From assembly GCA_002150815.3 (NCBI GenBank), contig NDFF03000396.1, positions 1 through 64,000 of the forward strand: a stretch of 64,000 nucleotides of DNA, read 5' to 3'. Position 1 is the stretch's first letter, and each line of letters opens with the position of its first letter. A model generated the notes under the pieces. The model had not been told where the DNA came from. It saw nothing but the letters and a program-made list of their open reading frames with translations, and made no database searches. Below, piece after piece: positions 1 to 11,202 of the stretch. A program made the translations under genes and the position numbers. The stretch is from Grammothele lineata (taxonomy: Eukaryota > Basidiomycota > Agaricomycetes > Polyporales > Polyporaceae).

Positions 1-173
1 AGCACACAATAGAGTGTCTGACCTTTCTTGTGCCGTTTCTTCTGCTCCTGCTTTGCCTTCCTTGCTGACATCTTGCCCGGAGACTTGCCCGGATCTTCGT
101 CTGAGGTGGACAGCGCACGCTTGCGCGAGTCTCCGGATGTCTTCCCACGAGCAGCAGTCGATTGAGAAGGCAT
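1..173 (-). CDS. Lysine-rich protein of unknown function (5' part only)
   Basis: Partial gene reading off the left edge. The ATG at 173 opens a 50-codon first exon ending near 23, where AAAG meets a GTCAGA donor. The peptide is basic and polar: a Ser/Thr/Arg-rich start, an acidic SDEDPGKSPGK patch, then a Lys/Gln-rich KAKQEQKKRHKK run that could be a nuclear localisation signal. There is no recognisable domain in this piece, and the rest lies outside the window. I chose this start because it is the first ATG after in-frame stops and it leads straight into a plausible donor. It could be a nuclear or nucleolar protein, but that is inference from composition alone. Confidence 0.5.
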   Translation of the reverse strand, partial: MPSQSTAARGKTSGDSRKRALSTSDEDPGKSPGKMSARKAKQEQKKRHKKGQTLYCV

Positions 174-332
174 ATTGGTGGAGATAAAACACAATGAATT
201 CGCCAGACAACCTATACGCTCAGGACGGCACATAGCAGACGTTGAACACGAGGCGCTATGTAGTACTTGCAGCCACTGAATCTTAGATAAGCAGACCGAT
301 ATGGGATCTCAGCCCAGGCGCTCGTGATGTCT

Positions 333-452
333 CACGGGTACGCGGGTACTCGTCCGCGGGTACGGGTTTCGTCAGGGTACGCTCTACCTCTACCCTTACC
401 CGACCCGCACGGGTATATACCCGTACCCTCCGCGGGTTTACCCGACCCGTGC
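333..452. repeat. GGGTA / TACCC inverted, palindrome-rich tract
   Basis: About 120 bases made almost entirely of CGGGTA-type words, with the orientation switching from GGGTA (left) to TACCC (right) and back. It includes a perfect 16-base palindrome at 409-424 centred on TATA. It begins exactly where homology of the neighbouring P450 fragment stops. It is not the fungal telomere repeat (TTAGGG). Its origin is unknown; a transposon end or a fold-back element is possible. Confidence 0.6.
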
Positions 453-460
453 TATGCCCT

Positions 461-1332
461 ACCTGTCCCACGAGCTCGAGCGCAGTCCGTCCCATCCAGC
501 CGACCATGTCGAGCTCTGCGACGCCATCTTTGATGCGCATCTCGATTGCCTTGCGGAGCTGCACGACGGGCAGGTCAGAGTACCGTGTACAACGTTTTCG
601 AATGAGAGGGCTTGCCTGATGAGTAACACTGTAGAAGATAGGCATCATGTGACGCATGTGATTGACCGAGAAAACGGGGTTGAGAATCTTGCGCTGCTTG
701 CGATGTTGATCACCTGAGGGAACGAGATAGTATGAGCCACGCGCATTACAACAGGAAATGTACAGAGCGGACGTACCATTTGTAGACAGCAACCCAGGCC
801 CAAAAGCGCGGCGTGTGAAGCTAGACAATGAATCAATAATCAATCTGGACGAAGCATGCAGTTACGTGGCTTAAGCAACCCCTACCTGCTAAACCAAGAC
901 GCCTCCTCAAAGATATCCTGATCCTTCACTGCGATGTGGTGCATGGCCTTCGGATCGTGGATGTACAGCATCTTCCTCTGGAGCAATTGTCAGTGAACGG
1001 CGTATGGAGTCTGCAAGTAGCCGAACGCGCACTCACACCGAAGGGTCCATAAAGCCGAGCAACCGTTCCATACTTTTCCGCCATTCCTTTATGAAACGCC
1101 CATCCGTTCCGATCTCTGATCTGCCGGATGTTCCCTAAATGCCTCCGTGAGCGAGGGGGACGAAGAGGCGAGGAGAAGGGGGAAGATACGTACCCACAAG
1201 AAACGACGGGGAAGGCGGCCCTGGGAGATTATCCAAGTCGCTCTTAACGACCAGGTAGCGGAAGTACTTCCACAAGAAATACGTGGAGAAGCATATGAGT
1301 ACGGCCTGGATGGCCTGGGGAGCGGTGATCAT
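461..1332 (-). pseudogene. Truncated cytochrome P450 (N-terminal third only)
   Basis: Fragment of a paralogue of the full P450 at 25.2-28.2 kb. Exons read on the minus strand: 1332-1194, 1134-1037, 977-886, 820-777, 713-616, then 558 to about 461. Lengths of the four internal complete exons (98, 92, 44, 98) equal those of the full gene. It encodes an N-terminal membrane anchor, the proline hinge LDNLPGPPSP, the stretch HRKQRKILNPVFSVNHMRHM and WMGRTALELVGQ, then homology stops inside exon 6. The I-helix, ExxR and haem-cysteine regions are absent, so no active P450 can be made. The fifth intron has a GC donor (GCAAGC) where the full gene has GT. Past 461 the frame runs into the GGGTA tract. 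A minus-strand TATAAA lies 55 bases upstream of the ATG, so transcription may persist. Confidence 0.8.
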
Positions 1333-1385
1333 GCTGCTGTGGAAGGGTTCAGTGTCCGATAGGTCATAGCCGTATGTCCCAGCCC

Positions 1386-1391
1386 TTTATA
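1386..1391 (-). promoter_or_regulatory. TATA box of the truncated P450
   Basis: TATAAA on the minus strand, about 55 bases upstream of the fragment's ATG at 1332. Spacing fits a fungal core promoter. Confidence 0.4.
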
Positions 1392-4300
1392 TGCTGCCCA
1401 CAGTCATTACGCGCAACGGTCATCGCAAGATGTTCATGGGGAGAGTAGCAAGGGCGCCGAAGTATGAGAAACTATCCGCGGCCTGCGGATCATGCGGATC
1501 GTCACAGGTTCTCTATTCGTCGCCAGCGTATGCTTGATTCTCTAAGTGTTCTCGGTGCCTAAGTCAAAGATACCATAGAGGATCTGCCTGCGGTGCGTGA
1601 GGACATGAGCGTGTTTACGGCTCCTCCGCGGATGTGTCTGTCTGCATCACTGCACAGTCGGCAGTCGACGGAGGCCTAATCATCCCTGCGTAGCCGAGTG
1701 CTTCTTCGTGCGCGTGGTTGATGATGAGCTGGCAAAAGCCAGAGACTGATTGGATCACAGGTGAAAAGCCAGTCATACCTCGTTCGAAATAGACTGTTGC
1801 ATCCATATATTCCGGGGTCGCATTATCATCGACATCCCTGGTTGGCATGTGCGACCTGCAGCTATTGGAGGGACGTGTAAGACTCGAGTTGGCAAGGAGT
1901 TGAGCTTGAACTTGAAAAATTCACTGACACGAGTAGAAATTGTTTCTGGTGTCATGATCTGATAACATACTGCCCTCCTCTCAGTACTTGTGTCCTGGAT
2001 AGTAAATTCCAGCCGCGTGGCCGTATGAGAGGTGAGGCAGCGGCGGAGGTGATGGTTCGGAGTATTCCAGCCCTGGCGCTTACCGTAGGGTAAGCGCCAT
2101 GAAAACGCGTTGGGCATGACGTCATTGCCCCTGTCCCTCTAACTGGAACATGGTGGTCTGAGCATTTATGATGAGCGAGTCGTTGCTCGGGAAACTACAG
2201 CACTCCCTTTATTCACTCTCATATACGAACGCATATCATTGCATTGCGCTCGTGCAGCAATCTCATCTCCAAGTCGCAAAGCCATAGTTCCAATCCAAGT
2301 CGTCCATTACGCATGATGTCGGCAGCTGGCAGCGGAATTCACACTCGAGGATCGGGTCGCACCCTCGTAAGCTCTGAAACGAGTCGCCCATCCGTATTTC
2401 CGAAGCTCATCAACATTACGGATAGGCGGTTTCGGCAGTCGCTGGTATCGTAGGCACCCTGGGATACATGTACGTCGCGCAGAAGCAGACAAAGATGGAA
2501 GAGGGGCCCGCGTCCATCTACAGTGAGTCGCATGACGTCTATTTACCCGCACCGCCTTAGCAACTCACGAACGGCCAATGACGCCTGTTGGCTTAGCAGG
2601 CGAGACTAAAGGACTTCATCCCGACACGAACGATTCGCGCTTAGATTCGAGTCAGGTTCGGGAGACTGTCCAAGGACGTCGGAAACCGTGACCGTGAGGG
2701 CAGAAAGGAGCGCGTGTAGTTGGTACCATGCCTTCGACCTCAGTTATTTGGACAAACACAATGTGTGTATCATAGGAATCACTTTGGAGTTGCCAATTGG
2801 AATTACCACAACGCATATACGCCGATTCCTGATCGGTGTTGAGATTTGGCAATGCGCGTTACACGTTACCCGCCTAACGCTTGAGACGTGATATCCAATG
2901 CTAGAGGTTATCCGTACGGGATCGGTGTGTTTAGCGCAGCTCAGTTCAATAATATAGTTCTTTCTAGCACTCAACGCTTATTTCAGCTGGCATCGGCCAA
3001 TCAGTGCCTGGGATGGCAGGCGGCTGACAGCCTGACCTTCGAAGGCGTGGGTGCGTCCGACGCTAGAGAGCGTGTCTTCAAGCACAGCTCCCCCCCCCCG
3101 ACACCTACCGTGACAAACGGCGGCGAGCAGCCTTTGAAACACGTCGTCGTATTCTACATGACATACTCACATGTTGTATCTAGTTTTGGGGTGGCAATCA
3201 GTCTGCGATAAGTATCCCCCTACATGCACCCTATCTTACATATAGAAAACATACCTTTGCTCACGCCTAGTAGGCGGAAACATATTATCTTGGTTCCACT
3301 GCAGCTCATTTCAATACGTTAGTACCATGAAGCCCATGTGTAGAGGATCATACTCAGGACGGTGTCTGGGCAACATCAAAGAAGCCGGCCCGCCATCCGT
3401 CAGGTACAACTTCCGGCGACCGACGTCAACGGGCCTGTGAATTCCGACATCGGAGCGACCCGCCCGCGGCCGACGCGCTCGGACGTTGAGTACTGAGTCG
3501 TGTGTCGTGTGCCGTGCGCAAAGCGCCAGGCAGCCTCCGTCCAACGATGCCCCAGCGAATGTCCCGAGTCAGAAATTTGAGCCACGTGGTGGCGAGCGTT
3601 GGACAGGCGCCGCTGGGATTTTTGCAGCGGCGTCGACGTCGTGGAATGCTGAGCTTCTTCGACCTTTATGATGATGGGAAAGCGCGGGGACAGCGGCGCG
3701 TGGCGGACAGTGGCGGCCCGGGTAATAAAATCGACGGGACCGAGGCGGGTGTTGACGTCGTGCCTAGTAGCTCCATGCCGGTTAGAATATTGGCAGGTCG
3801 TGTCGATTATGGCCGGTCTACAGATGTTGTTCCTGCGTCGAGCTGCCAGGAGCATTAGGTCCGTTTCGCCGTGTCCGCGCGGACCCGGGCACCGGTGGCT
3901 GACAGGGGGGCGGGATTGAGTGTTCAGGAGCGAAGGGGAACAAGGACAGAAGCGAGTCGCGGAAACTTCAAGCACGAAGGAGGGGCGATCTCGTCGTAAG
4001 GAAGAAAGGGGGGCGGATGAGAAGGACTTCGATCCCCAATGGGCATGGCCAGCAGGCTCAACCTCAAATTCGGGCGTCGAGCTTTCAAGCTCAAACTCGA
4101 AGGTGTCCCGAACAGGCTGTAGTCGTGTCGATGCGGCGTCCTCCCGCAGCTTGAGTTGCATATGCGTCTCTTGTCGCCCCGTTGCGACGGTGACGGTAGC
4201 GTTGGGCGGTGCCCGATACCGTGAGTAGAGCTGGAGGGAGGTTCATAGTGCAGGTCATTAGTGGCCTGTGGCGCCCACCGAGGGAACGAACTGCCAGAAA

Positions 4301-7300
4301 ATAGCAGCTTGCAGGTCGACATGGCATAAAGGCGACCCCGTCATTTGACAATCCACGGTGGCCGCGCAAGGTATTCGGAATGGATATCGCAGGAGGTGGA
4401 GATGAAGGCGGCGGCCAAGAGATGTGGGGCCATTGTGTGATGAAGCGCAGTATGGCTGTAGCTGCCACATATTCTTCTACAAAACTGATCGTCCAATTGT
4501 ATACGCTGTATGAAAGATGGCGCGGGATGTGGATAGTGAATGTGACCTTGTCGGGTATGGATTCGGGGGCGGCGGCGAGATGGCCAGGTGGCGGAGCGAC
4601 GAGGTGCCGAGGAGTCGAGTTTGACCAGGGCCCGTCTCGCCGAGAGGCACTGCCAGTGTGGGGGTCCCGCGGCGTCGTCGCGCACCACGGCGAGGTCCCT
4701 GCTCGCCGCCAACGCCGTAGTGATTGTGTGGGCGAGTTGGCCGCGGCACGGGCGAGCACCGCGTGCGGGGATCAACTTGAGGTGTGGCGGAGATTCCGGG
4801 CGGCACAACGGGCGAGGCAAACAGCGTGATGAGCGCGACACCGACACGTTGACGGTCGCGACGCCCACACCGTGCAGAGGCCGTGTCGGGCTCCAGACAT
4901 CTGCATGGGCTCGAGTGCTCCTGTGCCTCTCGACCGAGTCCATGACCGCTGTCGCGAGGCTGGGCTGGCGAGTCGCGGGTCGTGCTCGGTGAGTTGCCTT
5001 TCTCATCTTCTCGATCACGAGCCTGGAAGTGATTGGATCGAGAATAGGCAGTAGGCGGGGCAAGTTTATCAAGCCATGGAGGACGCAGCAGATTCTGACA
5101 CCAGCTGCTATCGGCTGACAGCGACATCCCTTCGACGTCTTAAGGTTCGAGACTGCAGGCACGACGACGCGCAGCCTCGTTCGCGAAGTCGCATGGCTGC
5201 CCAGCGTAGACTGCGGGAAGAATGTAAGTGGAACACTATCACGTCATCAGCGATGAAGGCGCGGAATGATGAGGCGCTGAGGCATGCACGACGTACCCGT
5301 CGTACGTAGCAAGCACTTCGCCAGCCCTTCTTTTTCGCTGTCGTGGTACATAGAGCTCGTCTGGCTCAGGTGGCACTGCCCCACCTTGCCCCTGCCTAAT
5401 TATGGAGGCGGGCGTTCCTGGCAATATGAACGGCGCCCTGTCGGGGAAGTTGAAACAGCTTTCAGACGACCGACTTCTACGTGGATCATGTAAGATGTTA
5501 ATTGTCGGTCAGCCCTGACCCTGCCCCGACCGGGATTGAGAAACGCACCCGCACGACTGGCTTCCCGCAGCGCCCCGAACCTAACTTAAACCGACAGGCG
5601 CAGAGACCGCGTTTGGTAAAAGAAGGCAAAAGGGCCCGGCCACGATGACCGTCATCGCACGAGGGCGAAGGGGAGATGCTCGGGCATGAGCCCACGTGGC
5701 GGCGGATCGAGCGAAGAGGAAGCAGCAGGTGGCGGCACGCTCGTCTTGTCTGACCCGCGTGGAGAATCCTGGACCACAGCGGGTGATGATGATTTAGATG
5801 TGGCCCGGTATCGGCGCGAAGTCGATCGCAGCGAGCATAGACTGACTGCAACTCCTGCGCATACGGCATGCCTATCTGTTCATCTCGAAATAATGCTGTG
5901 GATCACTGGGACGCCGCATGCGGCCGGACGAAGATTGCGAACGGGAGAAGGGGGAGGCGTTGAGGTGTGACGAGTCGCAAGTGCGGGAGCTACAAGCGTC
6001 TCGCCGGCTCCTTCCGATATGTCCGCTAGATCACGATGTCTCCCGCGTCTCAATATCTCAATGCATGACCATGGAATGATGCCGGCTTCCCTTAGACGGC
6101 TAGTCCGCGCTCAAGAGCAGGAGTGGTTCGGGGGCGCGCGGTACCGGAGAAGATGCGTTGCGCTGGAGACAATGGAGAATCTGCAGCTGATCCTCGCTCC
6201 GCCAGCGGTGTTCAACATGTATGGCTAACCCGACTTGCGAACCTCAAACAGTTGTTCAGGGCCCCCGAGGTGGAGCGAGAAGAAAAATTCTGACGCTCAC
6301 CTGTAACACTAGGTTGTTCGCTGCCTCAGGGCGCTCGCGATCCTCCGAGTCTAAGATCTGAGCGTAGGTCTACCATGAAGGTTAGAGCTGAAGACGGACA
6401 CGTGATGAGGCGCTGCGCGAGTTTTGACGAGTGTAGGATGAGGTCCGCGCGAATTGAAACACCGTCATTGGAAAGGAGGAAACAGATTGCGAACGAGCTA
6501 GATACCAGCGCGAGTCCGGGTACTGGCAGTCGGCCCGCATGCCGTGCTCTTTCTGCGCTGCCTTCAGGTCCCCCGCCGCGCCGCCCATTGCAATCCAACA
6601 ATGCCAAAGGCGAGTCGTGGGCGAAGCGAGATCACCATCGTGCGCGCGAGCGCGCTTCAGTGGGCGGCACCGGCGTGGCGACTTGAAGAGGACCGAAGTT
6701 CCAGCGTCGCCGGTGGCAAGCACAGCTTGGAGGGGCTAAGAGCGCGCCGCACCTTCACTAGATAGTTCAGATGCAACTGCGGTAACATGCTGGGCCATAT
6801 GGAAACTTGGTATGGGCGCGCGCGCGAGATGCGGATATTGCTTGGATATTGCGATGAGGAGTGAGGAGATCGCAGTGCAGAGAGGACGAGCGCAAACCGG
6901 GAGATGTGCCCCCGGCGGTCGTGCTATGTGTGGCGCGCATAGAGGAGGACGTGCGCGAGGTGGCGAAGCACTATCCAGATCGCATGGGGAGTCGAGGATG
7001 GAGGGGAAAGCAGAGCCTCGCGAGCCTCCGAGCGCGATCGGAGGGCGCATCAGCCGAGTCAGGCAACTTTCGGGCGCCACGTCGGCCATCGGCCCAGCCG
7101 CCCACTGCTCGCCCGGTCCAAGCTCTACTACCAACTGCCTACACATGTGTACTCGGTCTGCAGCAAGTCGAGTACTGCTGGAGCACCCGAGGAGGTATTG
7201 TAGTATGAGTCAGTTACGTCTTCGTATGTCCCTGACTCATGGTCTCTGTAGCAAACATCTCATCTCAACCACCCCGACCGCTGCTTCTCCCGCCCCCTTC

Positions 7301-8126
7301 CGTCCTTGGGGTGTTTGACACAGCCTCTTACCACCAATTGGACATCAATGTGTGCCTCGAGGCGTCGTCAGTTCGCGTTCTCCAACGTACGCGACATAGC
7401 TACTCCGAGCCGGCCGCTCCGCCACCGACAATTCATTGCCTACCAGATCTGACTGGCGGTCATATGCAGGCTGCCAAGGATGACTTCTGGATCGGCCAGG
7501 CGACATGGCGAGCATGGCAACATGCATGCGGTCACAGGATGCGTCCTCGCTAGCCAAACTGCGAGCCCTTGTCAAGGCCAGGAACGTGGCGTGTACCATC
7601 CCCGGGCTTCGATGCGCTAGCGCCGCTCCGAGAAAAACGCCATGGAGTCCGGGGGGCCACGGAGGCTGGCGGACCAGCTCCGCTTCCGTGCACGGCAGCT
7701 TTCGGCGACTCCGTACTGTTGGGAAAAGAACGGCTTGCTGTCATCGATCAGCCATCGAGCGGTGGCCTGGGAGTTAGCGCGCCTTCGCAGGGTTCCGCCG
7801 CACAATCTGAGCCGCTGTCAGTCAGACGCCTGTTCGCAGGAACAGCATCGCAGCCCGCCCCTCACAGCATCGCCAACATATTGGAGATGCTCGCGGCTTC
7901 GCCGAGTATATAGGACTCTGACTCGGAGGCCCATCCTTCTCATCCTCACAACCCGACAACCCGCAGTCTCCGGTTCCGGCGCAGCTACTCTTCCTCGTTC
8001 CCTCCTATCCTATAGGACTTTAATCTCTTTTCGACTACCCTAGTCACGACCCGTACTCGGATCGCTGCCTTTTAATCCTTGCACTTTCCTCTTCGCCTAC
8101 CCATTCCAATTTTTCCAGCTTTCGAG
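1392..8126. other. Gene-poor region of about 6.7 kb
   Basis: I see no open frame with a recognisable domain on either strand, no reverse transcriptase, integrase or transposase motif, and no chain of exons that closes. Open frames up to about 270 codons occur between 3.4 and 7.2 kb, but they overlap on both strands, are Arg/Ser/Pro-rich and look like products of high GC. A C10 run lies near 3090. Old transposon debris or an unrecognised rapidly evolving gene remains possible. Confidence 0.5.
7907..7912 (+). promoter_or_regulatory. TATA box for the adenylate-forming enzyme
   Basis: TATATA about 215 bases upstream of the ATG at 8127, followed by a pyrimidine-rich stretch typical of fungal promoters and 5' leaders. 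Confidence 0.4.
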
Positions 8127-9885
8127 ATGGCCGCTGCCCCCCTTTTCAAGACGCACCTCCACGCGCTCGCCGAATGCGCTTCGGTATACTCTTCCCTCCC
8201 CATCTTCAAGCTTCCCATATACGACGCCGAGGGGGTTCTTCGCACGTGGGCGCCGATCTCCTTCGTGCAGTTCCAGTCGGACGTGGAGCATTTTGCCGCA
8301 CACCTAGCGCGCAAGCTGGAGGCTGATGGTGTCTCGCCGCGATCAGTCATTGGTCTCTGGTGAGTGCGCCCCTTCCCTCAGCTTTGGCGAAGGCTTATGT
8401 TCGTACTCGATATAGGTCCAACGGCATGTCATATGTCGATGTGCTCTACATCTACGCCATCGCTCGTGCCGGTTTCATCCCGCAGCTATTCTCGCTGCGA
8501 CTGCCGAACCCGGACGTCATCTACGAGCTTCTCGAGCGCGCAGAGGGCAAGGCCATCATCTACGAGCCCGAGCTCGCGGACATGATCTCCACTTGCCCCG
8601 TGCCTGCATACAGCGCTGCCGACCTTCGTGACGTCGAGGTCGCCGACCGCTCCCTCCCCCCTCTGCCGCAACCCACCTCTGGTGAGGAGATCGCGATGAT
8701 CTTCCACACTTCGGGTTCGACATCCGGTCGCCCGAAGCTCCTGCCCTGCAACTACAAGTGGCTTGACGCCATGGTCCACAAGTCTGCCGGGGTTAGCAGG
8801 TCGCTGCGGACGACCGGCCAGGATGTTGCCGTTGCCATGTGAGTTCATTCATCACTGCATACACAACACCTCGAACGCAATCTAACGATCGCCGCAGGGG
8901 AAGCATGTGTCACATCGGGCAAACGTTCATGTTCCTGGCCACGTTCCAGAACGGCGGTGCCACTCTCCAGCCACGCGCGGTCACGTTCTCCTCCGCCGAG
9001 CTCGCGCACATGATTACGCACGGCGGGCTGAACCGCCTCAACCAGTTCCCCGCGTTCTTCGCTGTTCACGCCCGCGCAGCGCGGGCGGACCCGAGCTTCC
9101 TTGCGCTCCTCAGGAGGCTCGATGAGATCCTCTACTCCGGCCAGCCGATGCCCCGCGAGGATGAGGAGTGGTCGTATGCGCAGGACCTCCCTCTTCGCAA
9201 CCTCTTCGGTAGCACCGAGTGCGGTGCCATGCTCCTCTCCATCCGCGGCGGTGGCAAGGCGACACCCTCCCTTCACCCCATCGAGGGCACCAAGTACGCG
9301 TTCATGCCCATAGAGGACGCCAGCAACGAAGAGGATGAGGAGGAGTCCGAGTACGCGAACGCGAATGCGCAGCTGCTCGAGCTCGTCATCCTCGCGGACT
9401 CGCCCGACTGCCCCCACCCCTCGATGCGCGCCGCGGACGGGCACTACCACACCGGCGACCTCTTCGTCGAGCTCCCGTCCGGGGGCTACATCTCCCGCGG
9501 GCGCGGCGACGACTGGATCAAGTCTGAGAACTGCCTCCGCTGCGACACGCGCGCGATCGAGGACAACGCGCGCGAGGCGTGCAAGGAGCTCATCGCGGAG
9601 TGCGTCGTCGTCGGCAACGGCCGCCCCAGCCCCGCGCTCTTCGTCGAGGCCGCGGACGGTGTCGTCGAGAAGCTGGGTGCGGACCGCCTCAGGCGCGACA
9701 TCACCCGCAAGATCCGGCCATTCCACTCGCGCCGGTACCTCCACGAGCGTATCATGGATTCGCGCATGGTCGTCGTGGTCCCCCGCGGCACGCTCCCCCG
9801 CACGGCCACCAAGGGCAACGTGCGTCGGCGGGCGGTCGAGGACATGTTCAAGAGCGAGCTTGACGCGATGTTCACCCACGCGTGA
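8127..9885 (+). CDS. Stand-alone adenylate-forming enzyme (NRPS-like adenylation domain)
   Basis: Exons 8127-8359, 8416-8838 and 8898-9885 give 547 residues. This is the ANL superfamily: it activates a carboxylic acid as an acyl- or aminoacyl-AMP. Core motifs are clear: A3 P-loop FHTSGSTSGRPK near residue 173, A5 NLFGSTECG near 319, A7 YHTGDLF near 401, A8 GRGDDWIKSENCLRCDT near 420, and A10 TKGNVRR with the catalytic lysine near 522. The protein ends about 20 residues after A10, so there is no phosphopantetheine (T) domain, reductase or thioesterase. It resembles the N-terminal A domain of basidiomycete NRPS-like reductases rather than a classical acyl-CoA synthetase. Substrate unknown. A start 16 codons upstream (8079) is in frame and possible. 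No signal peptide, so probably cytosolic. Confidence 0.88.
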
Positions 9886-11202
9886 GCGTCACGGTTGCCT
9901 CGCTCGCGTGTCCTCTGGTTCCGGCAAAAGCTCTGGGTAGGCAGGCAGCCTTCCGCCTTGCATTCTTGTTCAACCATCGCAATCCTTTCGTCTTCATCCA
10001 TCTTGTTTTCCTACGTTCTCTCACAACCATCTATCTATGGAGTACTGTGACAAAACTGTAATCAGCAGTGTTGTTGCCCTCCCTCCCGAACTGTCATAGC
10101 ACCCCCAATGTAGCATAGTAGTACTCTCTTGTTCGTAGCATAGTAATCCACAGCCTAATCATACAGATTTCTTGAAACATACCTCGCATGTGAGCCTCGC
10201 TCCTCAAGTTTCAGACGGCAATACAGTTGTGTGTATATATTAGGTTGGTCTGCGAACTGATGATTGTCAATATGGGTCTAACGTTCGATATTAGATGACG
10301 TCATAGCAACATTGATTTCATTTATATCAACTTGTTTACAGCCGTAGGGGCGTCCACAGGGCAGGCCTTTCTTTGCTCTATCTCATAGAAGCACCTTGGG
10401 TAGAGGGGGACCCTAGATGATTGGAGAAGACTCGTAGCCGTCATTAACGGCAGGTCTAGACCGTCCCAGTCTATGTTTACACGGCTCTGAACGTTACGTA
10501 TGCTCTATCAACGTGCCGAACGCCCTCGACTTTGCTTCGGCAGGAAGCCCACTAGGCATGGAAGACACCAAAAAGCCGGACGGCGGAAGTTGCCAGGCCC
10601 ATAGCAGAAGCACAGGGGTGTGACCATCCGACGAGGATCCTCGGGGTCCACATATCGGCGACGGCGGCATGAATTTTCGCTCTCAAAGGCGGAAGCCTGC
10701 GGAAGCTCGGTCGTTGAGTTGCACCGTTCCGAGACCACATGCTCTGCGCGCAGCCTGAGTGGACATCCGGGCAAGAAAATTAACCGTATCAATTATCCAT
10801 GAAATCTTCAGGCAGTTGGAAGGCAATCAACTGATACTTTGGACGACTGAATATAGCTCATTCAAATCACATACGTTAGGGCCGGTGAGGAGAGGATCGT
10901 CCTTCACTTTTGGGGAACTTGTCATAAATTTTCTCCCCCTCTCTCCATCGATGTCCCACAAGCTTGCACAGAAGTGTATAGAAGACGTTTTATGCTCTCA
11001 CCAGTACTTTGGCTTCGAGCTGGGCGACGTGGTCGGAATCTGGCGCCGAACTTCGCTGTGCGCGCAGTGTGTTGTGTGCCCCGGCAGTTTCGGCCCGGGG
11101 TTTGACGACAGTGCGGCGTCGCTGTCGTCGTCGGACTGCTTTGCGTAGACTCGACCTTTCCGCCTGTCGCACATTCAGCTTTCCTGGTCACACCTGCTCG
11201 TC
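9886..11202. other. Intergenic region
   Basis: AT-richer sequence just after the adenylation gene, probably its 3' UTR and terminator region, then about 700 bases with no recognisable gene. Open frames near 10.5-11.1 kb overlap on both strands and show no domain. Confidence 0.5.

Noticed and set aside
333..452. Internal telomere repeat
   Set aside because: The unit is CGGGTA in both orientations, not the TTAGGG repeat of basidiomycete telomeres.
3400..5162. Frames of 216 to 273 codons on the minus strand
   Set aside because: Several overlap each other in different phases, none has a domain or a family-like start, and all are Arg/Ser/Pro-rich as expected from high GC.
8845..9879. Open frame of 344 codons on the minus strand opposite the adenylation gene
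   Set aside because: It mirrors the GC-rich third positions of the real gene, has no domain, and the plus strand shows the full set of adenylation motifs.
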